Below, one piece after another: positions 8,880-17,484 of a stretch of 64,000 nt of DNA. The DNA lies in the NCBI RefSeq assembly GCF_030160295.1, contig NZ_BSOB01000046.1, forward strand, positions 316,673 through 380,672, written 5' to 3'. This DNA comes from Dyella acidisoli (lineage in GTDB: Bacteria; Pseudomonadota; Gammaproteobacteria; Xanthomonadales; Rhodanobacteraceae). The notes under the pieces were generated by a model, which saw nothing but the letters and a program-made list of their open reading frames with translations, searched no databases and was not told the origin of the DNA. The translations under genes and the position numbers were made by a program. Each line of letters begins with the position of its first letter. The first letter of the stretch is position 1.

Positions 8880-9386
8880 ATGAAGACGATACGCAAGCAA
8901 CGCGGCTTTACGATGATGGAGGTGCTCGTTTCCGTGCTCATCGTTTCGTTCGGCATGCTTGGCATTGCTGCAACACTCTTTACTGCCAATCGCAGCGCGA
9001 CATCCAGCTACGTTCGCCAGCAGGCTGTGCAGGATGCCTATGACATTCTGGATCGCATGCGCGCCAATCATACTGTTGCGGCCGTAGCCGGGGGTTCGTA
9101 TACCACTTCATCTGTGCCGAGCAGCGCGCCATCGCCCAATTGCTCCACTTCCACGTGCACCGGAACCCAAATGGCGGCATACGACGTATGGCAATGGGAA
9201 ACGAATGTCAGTACGAACCTACCGCAAGGTGTGGGCTCCGTAACCATCGCGGCAGGTAGCACCAACACTTATACCGTTACGGTGTCGGTGACATGGAGCG
9301 ATCAGGCCGGCAGCAGTGCCTTTACGCCACAGGGAGCAACGGCATCCAACACCACCCAGACCTACACGGTTGTCAGTGCACTATGA
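8880..9386 (+). CDS. pilV: Type IV pilus minor pilin PilV, operon 1
   Basis: About 168 residues from ATG 8880, 8 bases after the fimT stop. The leader MKTIRKQRG is cut before FTMMEVLVS, with Glu5 present. The N-terminal segment and the QQAVQDAYDILDRMRAN stretch are typical of PilV. The C-terminal half is Thr/Ser-rich beta structure. It should be one of the four core minor pilins that prime pilus assembly and carry PilY1 to the tip. A longer frame opening at 8754 overlaps fimT and is not the true start. Its stop overlaps the pilW start as ATGA. Confidence 0.9.
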   Translation: MKTIRKQRGFTMMEVLVSVLIVSFGMLGIAATLFTANRSATSSYVRQQAVQDAYDILDRMRANHTVAAVAGGSYTTSSVPSSAPSPNCSTSTCTGTQMAAYDVWQWETNVSTNLPQGVGSVTIAAGSTNTYTVTVSVTWSDQAGSSAFTPQGATASNTTQTYTVVSAL

Positions 9387-10462
9387 GATACGGCACTCCA
9401 AGTTATCGCATGGCGGGCTTTGGCCTACTCGAACTCATGATTGCGATGGGCCTTGGCTTGATCGTTACAGCCGGCTTGCTGGTGATTTTTCTTGCCGAAA
9501 GTCAGGTCTACAACAATTCCTCATCGCAGTCGCTGATGCAGGACGCAGACAACGCGATCTCAGCGACCATCACGCCCGTTGCACGCAGCGCAGGATTTCT
9601 CGGCTGCGGCGTACTCAACGCGAATACCCTGAATAATCTCGGCACAGCGCCATCGTCGTTAACGTTCAACACCAGCAGTGCCGTGCAGGGTTACACCGGC
9701 ACCATTTCCAGCAGTTTTTCGTTTACCGATAACGCAGCCAACGTCACCGCTACAAGCGACTGGAGTCCAGCTCTGGATAGTTCCATCGTAAACATGGGTG
9801 GTGCTGAGCAAGGTAGCGATATCGTCGTGCTGTTGGGCGCTACGCCCAATGTGTACGCCGCGGGGTTACCCGGCGGCGTGGTCGGCAGCCCCTTTGCCGT
9901 GAACGATACCTCAGAGTTGACCGGCAGTGGCCCTTGGCCCGTAGCTGTATCGGACTGCAAATCCAGCACGATCTTTCTGGCTAGTTCTGCTGGCAGCGGC
10001 AAACTTTCATATACCGCGGGACCGAACGGCACTCCTCAATACATCACGGGAGCGCAACTGGTTTCTCTGCAGCAGACGATGTTCTACATAGGTAAAGACA
10101 ACGGCGGGCAGAGCACGTTGTATGAGGCGATCATGACCATTCCCAGTGGCGGCAACCTATCCGGCGCAGCATGGACACCCACCGCCATGGTGCCTGGCGT
10201 TACCGCGATGAAAGTGTTGTATGGCGTCGGCAGTAACGGGCAGTCCACACAGTATGTTGACGCCAGCCTGGTCAGCAGCTGGGCGAGTGTCGTATCGGTC
10301 AAGCTGGGCTTCCTGGTCGAAGGGGAAGCTGGCTCTGCGCCACTGCCATCCTCTGCGCAGTCATACCCGCTGTTAAATAGCACTATCAAGGTAGCGCCCG
10401 ACACGCGTATGCGCCACGTTTTCACCATGACGATCAACACGCGGAACACCACGCTATTATGA
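9383..10462 (+). CDS. pilW: Type IV pilus minor pilin PilW, operon 1
   Basis: About 359 residues. The start overlaps the pilV stop (ATGA at 9383-9386), which implies translational coupling. The prepilin leader MRYGTPSYRMAG is cut before FGLLELMIAMGLG, with Glu5 present. The length and the large C-terminal beta domain fit PilW, the minor pilin thought to link PilX/PilY1 to the rest of the priming complex. The C-terminal RMRHVFTMTINTRN segment is typical. Its stop overlaps the pilX start in the same ATGA way. Confidence 0.9.
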   Translation: MRYGTPSYRMAGFGLLELMIAMGLGLIVTAGLLVIFLAESQVYNNSSSQSLMQDADNAISATITPVARSAGFLGCGVLNANTLNNLGTAPSSLTFNTSSAVQGYTGTISSSFSFTDNAANVTATSDWSPALDSSIVNMGGAEQGSDIVVLLGATPNVYAAGLPGGVVGSPFAVNDTSELTGSGPWPVAVSDCKSSTIFLASSAGSGKLSYTAGPNGTPQYITGAQLVSLQQTMFYIGKDNGGQSTLYEAIMTIPSGGNLSGAAWTPTAMVPGVTAMKVLYGVGSNGQSTQYVDASLVSSWASVVSVKLGFLVEGEAGSAPLPSSAQSYPLLNSTIKVAPDTRMRHVFTMTINTRNTTLL

Positions 10463-10998
10463 ATACTCGTCATCGTCCCAGTCAGCGTCGACAAAAAGGC
10501 ATTGTTCTGCCGGTCGTGCTAATCATGCTGTTGGTCATGACCATCTCCTCGGTCGTGATCGTGGAGCAGATCAGCTCGCAAACACGCATGGCCACCAATA
10601 CGCAGGTTCAGCAAATTACCCTGCAGGCTGCCGAAACGGCCCTGAGAACGGTTTCCAACCGACTGTTCACCGGCGCGATTTCATCCGCGACGTCTACCTA
10701 TGTCGCGGACGCCAACGGGTATTACTTTTACTCCCCATCTTCTTACAGCTCGAGCACTCCTCTCCCCTGGAATAGCACGACTGCATGGAGCACTGCGCAA
10801 TCCGACACAACGGCATGCGGCTCACTTTCTTCGCAGGTGATATCGTCCTGTAAATACATGATCGAGATGTTGCCGCAGATCACTTCGCCTGTCCTGGGCA
10901 GGTGCAACGTTTTCCGTATTACCGTGCAGGTTGCCGGGCCAAGCAATCACGGCCAGGTCATGCTGCAAACGATCTACCTGCTGCCAATACTCGCCTAA
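10459..10998 (+). CDS. pilX: Type IV pilus minor pilin PilX, operon 1
   Basis: A 179-residue protein whose ATG overlaps the pilW stop (10459-10462). The N-terminus QKGIVLPVVLIMLLVMTI is the typical PilX prepilin segment, cleaved after Gly14 and lacking Glu5, as is usual in this GspK-like tip position. The helix continues through AAETALRTV. Near the C-terminus SSCKYMIEML and the GRCNVFRITV motif with Cys residues match PilX family members. It should cap the pilus together with PilY1, encoded 17 bases downstream. Confidence 0.88.
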   Translation: MNTRHRPSQRRQKGIVLPVVLIMLLVMTISSVVIVEQISSQTRMATNTQVQQITLQAAETALRTVSNRLFTGAISSATSTYVADANGYYFYSPSSYSSSTPLPWNSTTAWSTAQSDTTACGSLSSQVISSCKYMIEMLPQITSPVLGRCNVFRITVQVAGPSNHGQVMLQTIYLLPILA

Positions 10999-11015
10999 CT
11001 GCATCGGTATATTCC

Positions 11016-14000
11016 ATGAGCACCTTCAAGCGCTCCATCTCCCGTCTGTTCGGTCGCACTGGCAGTACTGCTGGCGCGGTGTTGCTAGTCGGCATGTTGA
11101 ATGCACCGGCTCCGGTGTGGGCCGCCACGCCGCCCCAGCTTTCGATTTCTCAAACGCCAATCATCGTCACCCAGCCGGTGCATCCGCAGGTTTTGATTGC
11201 GATCGGCAATTCAGAATCGATGGACGGAGATTTGTCAGGCGCCATCATGACCGGGTCGGGGGCGCTGAGCAGCAGCTATACGTCGCTGCAGAGCTCCAGC
11301 TCCCCCGTGAACTACTCGATACCCAGCGGCTTCAATCCATCACAATTGGGCGTTGGCGGAAGCAGCTGCTCGGCGCCGGCCGTTTCTTCCACCTCGTCAT
11401 ATCCATATACCTATACCTGCAGCAACACGGAATACGACGTCAGCGCCAGCCGTTTGAATGTGGCCAAGCAATCGATCTACCAAATCCTTAATCAGTATTT
11501 CTACAGTACCGATTTCGGCTTGATGGATTACGCCGAGAACAGCCCATCGCTTTATCAGACCTGGGTGTATTACATGTCCGACAGCTCGAATGGCTTTACC
11601 TTTTCGAGCACGAACACGTCGCCACCAACAGGCGACCGTTATATTGCGAATCCCTGTTACAACTACTCCAACGCCAGCTCTCAGGTAAAGAGTGATTGCG
11701 GCAGCATTGCGAGCGGAAGTTGGTCGAACGTCAACCAACAATACCTATTGATCGGCGCATCCAGTGACGATGCCAGCATCAACGACGTGCTGTATGCATC
11801 CGGTAGGACGTCTGTATCGATTTCATACGGTGGTCCCAACCCATCCAATCCGTATACGCACTACGGTATATCGGATTACGAAAAAGGAGGTATCACCACA
11901 TCGTATAGCAACTCAACACCCAACTTCGTCACTACCACCTCTCCCACGAACGCAGGTTACATCCCGTTTTCACCGCAGGTGATGTATGCCATGCGCGGTT
12001 TCGGTTACGGAGCAACGGACTCCCAAACGGGCGGCAGCGGACAGATCGTTGCCACAGACAGTAGCGGGAATAACATCGTCAGCGCCGGTCAGAGTCCGAC
12101 CACCACCAGCGTAAGCACGGCTCTTGGTTATTTCACGAGCGCATTGAATGCCGAAACCAACAGCACCAGCACGAAGGAAATCAAAGCGCTGGCCGGGCAA
12201 TCACCGTTGGCGGGCCTGATGAAGAGTGCGCTGAGCACCTTGAAGAACGTAACGGCCCCCTCTTACGACTGCACGCAGCCACATAAGTACGTCATCCTGA
12301 TTACCGATGGTTTGCCTACTGAGGATTTGAGCGGCAATTTCTGGCCGCCGCTCGGGAGCGCCTCGGCCACCGGATATGGAGTGACGGCTTCCTTCAACAG
12401 TAACGGCTCGCTCAATACCAATTACACACCTCCCTCAGGCAAAGTCAACGACCAGGCTTTGATCGACACGGTCAACCAGATCACTGCACTGAACAACGCC
12501 GGCATACTCACCTATGTCGTCGGCATGGGCGCCGGTGCCGATCCCAGCAACAGTTCGAACAGTTCGGCGGTTCAAGCACTGGCGGCGATGGCTATTGCCG
12601 GCGGCACGTCATCCGTGAGCACAAACGGCTACCTTCCGGCCACCAGTCCACAGGCGCTAGTCAGCGACTTGGCGTCGATCTTGAACGACATCGCTTCGCG
12701 CAACAACTCCATCAGCGAGGTTGCAGCCAACTCGACTTCGCTTTCGACCAACACCCTTTTCTACCAGGCCTCTTTCAATCCAGGTAGCGCAACTACCGAT
12801 GCGTGGACGGGTGATCTGGATGCCTACTCGGCGTCTGGCGGAACCATCGATACCTCCCTTGCGACCTGGGATGCGCAAAGCCTGCTCGACAGCCAAAGCA
12901 CTCGATATATTGCGACATGGGATCCCTACCATGTACCCACCGGCGGCACCACCGTCACGCCTGCCGGTGTCGCTTTCCAATGGACGAGCCTTTCAACCAA
13001 CCTGCAGACCGTCCTCAACTCCACTGACAGCCTTGGGCAACAGCGCCTCGGCTGGTTGCGCGGCAGCAATACCTATTACCAGTCCAATGGTGGAACGCTC
13101 CGCACCCGACAGCATGTGCTGGGCGATATCATCGATAGTGCACCCTATTACGTCGGTCCGCCTAGCGACTATTTCCCTGATGCCTCATATCAAACGTTCG
13201 TGACCAATAACGCCAGCCGCACGCCCATGATTTATGTAGGCGCCAATGACGGCATGCTGCATGGCTTCAACGCAAGCACCGGCAGCGAACAGATGGCGTT
13301 CGTTCCCTATGGCGTGTTCGCAAACCTGCCTCTGCTTACGAGCCCCAGCTATCTTTACAACCATCACTTCTTTGTAGACGGTACTCCCTATGCGGACGAT
13401 GTGATGTTGAGCGATGGGAATTGGCACACCTTGCTAGTGGGAGGCGAGAACGCCGGTGGCAACAGCATCTATGCCATTGACGTGACCAATCCTTCCAACT
13501 TCTCTTCGGATAGCAACGTAGCGAGCGCCGTGAAGTGGGAATACACGGACTCTGGCATGGGCTACAGCTACAGCTCGCCGACCATCGTTCGCTCCAATGC
13601 GGTAACAGTCACGGACGCAACTAGCGGAGCGACCGTGCAGGGCTTCGCTGTGCTGTTCGGCAACGGCTACAACAGCCCAAGCGGCCAACCGATCTTTTAT
13701 GCAGTGAACGCATCCACCGGCGCCCTGCTAGCAAAGATCAACCTCTGCACCGCAACCGGTGTACCCACTACTGCATGTAGCAGCAGTGCAGCAAACGGCC
13801 TGTCCAGCATTACCGCGGTCAATTCCAGCGGTGTTTCCGGCATTCCACAAGACATGGCCTATGCCGGCGATCTGCAGGGGAATGTGTGGGCCATCAACAT
13901 GAGCAATAGCACGCCTTCGAGCTGGACTGTAAAGTTGCTGTTCCAAGCGCGTGATGGTTCGGGCAATGCACAGCCGATCACCTCCGCGCCGACGGTCGCG

Positions 14001-14777
14001 CCCAATCCGAACTTCCCTTCCTTGAACGGGCAGACCTATCTTGGTTCCATGGTGTATTTCGGTACTGGCTTGTTTCTGCAAACGAGCGATTTGACCAGTA
14101 CCAATACCCAGAGCTTCTACGGTGTGTGGGACAACAGCAGCGATCTGTCGAACTATGCAAGTCCACCGACGCTGCCCTATACGCGCTCGAATCTGGAAGC
14201 ACAAACGCTTTCGACAGGAACGTATACGTCTTCCTCCGGCACAACGACGCAGGTTGTTTATTCGACGAATAATCCCGTCAACCTGACCTACGCATCGGAG
14301 ACGATCAACAACTCTTCGGGTACGGCCGTTACTTACCCGTCCGTCGAAGGCTGGTATTTCGACCTGTCGCCACTGGCCAGCGCCACCGGTGCTCCCGCCC
14401 CGCGTGTCTTCACCAACTCGGAACTGCTGTATGGCGGCATCTTGTTCACGGTCAACATACCGCCCTATTCGACGTCGACATCATGCGGTCTGCCGCTGTC
14501 CTATCTGATGTATGTCAACTACGCCACGGGTGGCCCGTTCTCCAGGCCAGCCCTGAGTTACAGCAGCACTATTACAAGCAGTTCGTCCTACCAGTCTTCG
14601 AGTGGTGCGTACGCAACCGGTGTGGCCATCAATAATGGCTACTCCTCGGCGTCGATCAGCCTGGGTAACAGCCTAGGCTCGACCGGCAATTACCAAGGCT
14701 GCGGTTACCAGCATGTTTGCACTACGTATACCCCAATCGGCCCAGGCACCCGCGCCAGCTGGTGGCAAATCAAGTGA
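11016..14777 (+). CDS. pilY1: PilY1-like type IV pilus tip adhesin, operon 1 (von Willebrand type)
   Basis: About 1253 residues from ATG 11016, with a signal peptide ending near PVWAA. The N-terminal half resembles the von Willebrand A-like part of PilY1, but the MIDAS motif reads IGNSESMD where DxSxS is expected, so the first Asp is Gly. A second acidic site, LITDGLPTED, is present near residue 430. The C-terminal half (from about residue 690) is the PilC/PilY1 beta-propeller, with GDIIDSAPYYVG, YVGANDGMLHGF and AYAGDLQGNVWAINM. The calcium loop expected before AYAGDLQGN is replaced by a Ser/Gly-rich run (about 936-950). PilY1 sits at the pilus tip and affects adhesion, retraction and surface sensing. 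It is the fifth gene of the operon. Confidence 0.9.
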   Translation: MSTFKRSISRLFGRTGSTAGAVLLVGMLNAPAPVWAATPPQLSISQTPIIVTQPVHPQVLIAIGNSESMDGDLSGAIMTGSGALSSSYTSLQSSSSPVNYSIPSGFNPSQLGVGGSSCSAPAVSSTSSYPYTYTCSNTEYDVSASRLNVAKQSIYQILNQYFYSTDFGLMDYAENSPSLYQTWVYYMSDSSNGFTFSSTNTSPPTGDRYIANPCYNYSNASSQVKSDCGSIASGSWSNVNQQYLLIGASSDDASINDVLYASGRTSVSISYGGPNPSNPYTHYGISDYEKGGITTSYSNSTPNFVTTTSPTNAGYIPFSPQVMYAMRGFGYGATDSQTGGSGQIVATDSSGNNIVSAGQSPTTTSVSTALGYFTSALNAETNSTSTKEIKALAGQSPLAGLMKSALSTLKNVTAPSYDCTQPHKYVILITDGLPTEDLSGNFWPPLGSASATGYGVTASFNSNGSLNTNYTPPSGKVNDQALIDTVNQITALNNAGILTYVVGMGAGADPSNSSNSSAVQALAAMAIAGGTSSVSTNGYLPATSPQALVSDLASILNDIASRNNSISEVAANSTSLSTNTLFYQASFNPGSATTDAWTGDLDAYSASGGTIDTSLATWDAQSLLDSQSTRYIATWDPYHVPTGGTTVTPAGVAFQWTSLSTNLQTVLNSTDSLGQQRLGWLRGSNTYYQSNGGTLRTRQHVLGDIIDSAPYYVGPPSDYFPDASYQTFVTNNASRTPMIYVGANDGMLHGFNASTGSEQMAFVPYGVFANLPLLTSPSYLYNHHFFVDGTPYADDVMLSDGNWHTLLVGGENAGGNSIYAIDVTNPSNFSSDSNVASAVKWEYTDSGMGYSYSSPTIVRSNAVTVTDATSGATVQGFAVLFGNGYNSPSGQPIFYAVNASTGALLAKINLCTATGVPTTACSSSAANGLSSITAVNSSGVSGIPQDMAYAGDLQGNVWAINMSNSTPSSWTVKLLFQARDGSGNAQPITSAPTVAPNPNFPSLNGQTYLGSMVYFGTGLFLQTSDLTSTNTQSFYGVWDNSSDLSNYASPPTLPYTRSNLEAQTLSTGTYTSSSGTTTQVVYSTNNPVNLTYASETINNSSGTAVTYPSVEGWYFDLSPLASATGAPAPRVFTNSELLYGGILFTVNIPPYSTSTSCGLPLSYLMYVNYATGGPFSRPALSYSSTITSSSSYQSSSGAYATGVAINNGYSSASISLGNSLGSTGNYQGCGYQHVCTTYTPIGPGTRASWWQIK

Positions 14778-14785
14778 GACCGATC

Positions 14786-15334
14786 ATGCATCAACAACTA
14801 CCAGGCCAATCACCCACTATGACGGTCGAAACGTCATCCCTTCCCGGCGCCGCCTCGGCATGTAGCAATCCAAGCCTGGCATGTCCGCGATCGACACGTG
14901 GATTCTCGATGATCGAATTGATGATCGTTGTGGCAATCGTGGCGATATTGAGTGCCATTGCAATCGCCTCATACTCGAAGTACATCCAGACCAGCCGGCG
15001 CACGGATGCTTATTCTGCTTTGTCGCAGGACCAAGGCATCATGGAGCGCTGCTATCAGCAGACGTACAACTATTCCTATGCCTATAACGGCAACTCGGGC
15101 AATACCAGCGGCGTAAATTGCACGCAGATTGCAACGACCTCACAGAATAGTTACTACACCCTTGCTGCGGCAGCAGGGCCGGCTGGTACTTCCACCAGCT
15201 CATACGTAATCACTGCAACCGCCGTGGGCGCGCAGGCAAAAGATACCGCCTGCGCAACACTCACCGTCGACAATACCAACAAGAAGGGCTGGACACCCAC
15301 GACTACAGCAGCCGGTACTTGCTGGCAGAATTAA
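14786..15334 (+). CDS. pilE: Type IV pilin PilE-like, operon 1
   Basis: About 182 residues from ATG 14786, 8 bases after pilY1; ATG 14819 is an alternative that shortens an unusually long leader (38 residues before cleavage). The site RGFSMIELMIVVAIVAIL with Glu5 is canonical. The body has the PilE pattern: YSKYIQTSRRTDAYSAL, a Cys pair, and a C-terminal GWTPTTTAAGTCW. PilE-class minor pilins of these operons connect the minor pilin complex to the PilA shaft. It is the last gene of the first operon. Confidence 0.88.
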   Translation: MHQQLPGQSPTMTVETSSLPGAASACSNPSLACPRSTRGFSMIELMIVVAIVAILSAIAIASYSKYIQTSRRTDAYSALSQDQGIMERCYQQTYNYSYAYNGNSGNTSGVNCTQIATTSQNSYYTLAAAAGPAGTSTSSYVITATAVGAQAKDTACATLTVDNTNKKGWTPTTTAAGTCWQN

Positions 15335-15357
15335 TCTGTTTCTCGAAGGACTTATGC

Positions 15358-15436
15358 TGCAGCCAGTCTATTGGCGGATAGTTAGCGCCCGCTTTAGTTC
15401 CAATGGCGCACGATGTTCACCCCGGTCAACGCTGGA
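15358..15436 (+). pseudogene. Vestige of the rapA 5' flank and first codons
   Basis: Bases 15413-15436 match the first 25 bases of rapA (from 23742) with one missing A. The upstream stretch also aligns: GCAGCCAG...TCTATTG-GCGGATA here against GTAGCCAG...TCTATTGCGCGGATA at 23680-23707. The similarity stops abruptly at 15436, where the inverted pilY1 fragment begins. Both copies lie just after a pilE gene. I infer a duplicated and broken rapA start. Confidence 0.7.
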
Positions 15437-16020
15437 TAACGAGTTCCAGTTGGCCACGTCCCAATCCCAGATGCCATAGAAGGTCTGAGTGCCGGTGGTG
15501 TTGTGCGTATCGCCCGACGTGGCCGTCTGCGGGATTTTCTGGCCGGTGCCGAAATACAGCATGGCTCGGGTCACGCCATTGGTCTGGATCGCGGCGGCGA
15601 CGATCGCTGTGGTGATCGGCTGCAGGTTGCCGGAAGAATCCTTGGCTACGAACAGCGGTGTTGATGTCCTGTTGCCGAAGGTGGATGCCGCCCAATTGCT
15701 GGCGCTACTGCTGGTCACATCGAAGCGCCAGACATTGCCCTGCAGGTCGCCTGCGTAGAGGTAGTCCGCAATGTTGTCACCATCCAGATCCACCGAGGTG
15801 ACGTAAGCGATGCCGCTGGCCCTGGTGGACGAACCCACCCCGGTATCCAGGAGCTGGAACCTCACCGCTGGCGTACTCGTGGTCGCGTTCCAGCTCACCA
15901 AGCCGATATAGATGCCAGCACTCGTCCCGCTGCCCAGGCCGTTGCCGAAGATGATCGCCCACTGGCCGTTGTGCATGCGCGTGATGATGGGCGAAGCCGC
16001 GCGAGTAAGGCTTACCGGCG
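15420..16020 (-). pseudogene. Inverted, doubly truncated pilY1 fragment
   Basis: On the minus strand this stretch encodes part of a PilY1 C-terminal propeller. It starts with ASPIITRMHNGQWAIIFGNG, continues through the calcium loop VDLDGDNIADYLYAGDLQGN and ends at TFYGIWDWDVANWNSL. Upstream the frame hits a TGA, and no signal peptide or N-terminal half exists. Downstream the PilY1 similarity ends near 15435 at the rapA vestige, and the frame runs on through unrelated codons to 15368. Only about 200 of more than 1200 residues remain, with a continuous frame, which suggests recent decay. It is closer in motif content to the second PilY1 than to the first. Confidence 0.8.
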
Positions 16021-16324
16021 TGCATCACACACCCGCTAAGGATGTGGTCAGAAGTGAGATCTCATGCGGTCACGCTGACTCCTTAACGCCCCCGCCCCTG
16101 TCTTTTTTACGGCACGCCAACATTTCGTCGATAAGCGTCGCTTTTCCTCCGACCAGCGGTCGTTCAATTCAGTAAACCCCTACAACATAATGGTTTCGAA
16201 GCTTATTGCTTCGGCCCATTGCGACAAATTCCGCAATATGGACCGCTGAATAGGCCGGGGGAGCTATGGGGAGCCGGACATCGTCCGGTACATACAGCTA
16301 TCCAATGCGGTACGGGGGCGGTCC
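16021..16324. other. Upstream region of pilus operon 2
   Basis: No gene is seen. It contains TTTTCCTCCGACCAGCGGTC at 16142-16161, which resembles the element upstream of operon 1. A small perfect palindrome CCGGACATCGTCCGG lies at 16274-16288, about 35 bases before the fimT start, and could be an operator or an RNA hairpin. Confidence 0.45.
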
Positions 16325-16942
16325 ATGAGCACGATGCGCACGCATCGCAGACCGGCAGCAGGGTTCACGGTGGTTGAGTTGATGGTGGTAGTCGCCATCA
16401 TCGCTGTCCTCCTTGTATTTGGCGTTCCCTCTTATAAGGCTGTCACCACCCAGAACCGGATGGCTGGCGAGATCAACGATCTGGCTAGCGACATCGCATT
16501 GGCGCGTTCTGCGGCCATCAAACAGGGCTTGACCGTGACCATCTGCCCGTCGGCCAACCCTAATGCCACACCTGCAGCCGCTGCCCCCTCCTGCAGCAAC
16601 AGCACCGAGTGGAACACCGGGTGGATCGTCTTCATCGATGTCGCCGGCAATCAGACCTTCGGCAACGCCAACGGTGACACGCTATTGCGCGTGCATGGCC
16701 CTTTCAGTGGCAGCGATACGCTGGTGTCTACCGCGACTCCAGGAACGCTGACTTACATCGCCTTCAATCGCATGGGTGGCACAAACAGCTTCGGTACCGC
16801 GGCCAATTTTGGCAACACCGGCACGCTGACTTTGCACGATGCCACCAACAATACCACCTGGCGCCGCTGCGCGATCATCTCCGAAGCAGGCACCATCACC
16901 GTGGATTCCGAACAGAACAATACTCAGGCGAGTTGCCCATGA
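16325..16942 (+). CDS. fimT: Minor pseudopilin FimT/GspH, pilus operon 2
   Basis: A 205-residue prepilin opening the second operon. The leader MSTMRTHRRPAAG is cut before FTVVELMVVVAIIAVL, with Glu5 present; ATG 16334 is a possible shorter start. The LASDIALARSAAIKQG and TICPSANP segments are typical FimT/GspH signatures, and paired Cys residues occur in the C-terminal domain. It differs widely from the operon 1 copy outside the N-terminal helix, so the operons are old paralogues or were acquired separately. The stop overlaps the pilV start (ATGA). Confidence 0.9.
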   Translation: MSTMRTHRRPAAGFTVVELMVVVAIIAVLLVFGVPSYKAVTTQNRMAGEINDLASDIALARSAAIKQGLTVTICPSANPNATPAAAAPSCSNSTEWNTGWIVFIDVAGNQTFGNANGDTLLRVHGPFSGSDTLVSTATPGTLTYIAFNRMGGTNSFGTAANFGNTGTLTLHDATNNTTWRRCAIISEAGTITVDSEQNNTQASCP

Positions 16943-17481
16943 TCAATCTTGCCTCTCAACGGATGCGTGGCTTCACTTTGCTAGAAGTGATGGTTGCGCT
17001 GGTGATTCTCTCTATCGGACTGATTGGCTTGGCTGCCATGCAGGCTTCAGCGCTATCCAGTACTCACGGTTCACAACTCGAATCAATGGTGGCGATCCAA
17101 GCACGCAGCCTAGCCGAGGCCATGAGCGCCAACCCCGATTACTGGGCGAACAACTCGCCGACTTTCACCATTACCAGTTCAACCAGCAGCCCAACTACTC
17201 CCGTCTATGGCACCAACACACCAGCCGCTCCGACGGGAGGCTGCATCAACACCGTTTGCTCGCCCGCCAACATGGCGGGCTACGACGTGCAGCAATGGGC
17301 CACACAGTTGTTGCAACAAGTCCCCGGCGCCAGCGCCACCATTACCTGCACAGCAAGCGCCCCGGTAGGTTGCAAAATCGCGATCCAATGGACAGAGAAG
17401 TCGGTAGCGGCCCTCAACAGCGGCACCGCCAACGCGGCAACTACGACAACCATGAACTACACGCTGGTCAACCAGATCTGA
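16939..17481 (+). CDS. pilV: Type IV pilus minor pilin PilV, operon 2
   Basis: About 180 residues. ATG 16939 overlaps the fimT stop as ATGA; a TTG two codons earlier is in frame but less likely. The leader MINLASQRMRG is cut before FTLLEVMVALVILSIGLIG, the typical PilV N-terminus with Glu5. The QLESMVAIQARSLAEAMSANP segment is characteristic. An internal region shared with the operon 1 PilV is MAAYDVWQW here appearing as MAGYDVQQW. It acts with PilW, PilX and PilE in the second tip-priming complex. pilW follows after 3 bases. Confidence 0.9.
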   Translation: MINLASQRMRGFTLLEVMVALVILSIGLIGLAAMQASALSSTHGSQLESMVAIQARSLAEAMSANPDYWANNSPTFTITSSTSSPTTPVYGTNTPAAPTGGCINTVCSPANMAGYDVQQWATQLLQQVPGASATITCTASAPVGCKIAIQWTEKSVAALNSGTANAATTTTMNYTLVNQI

Positions 17482-17484
17482 GCC

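Noticed and set aside
15368-15976. A reading frame of 202 residues on the minus strand as a functional gene
   Set aside because: It encodes only a middle part of PilY1, has no signal peptide, ends in unrelated codons and sits at a rearrangement scar. It is better described as a pseudogene.
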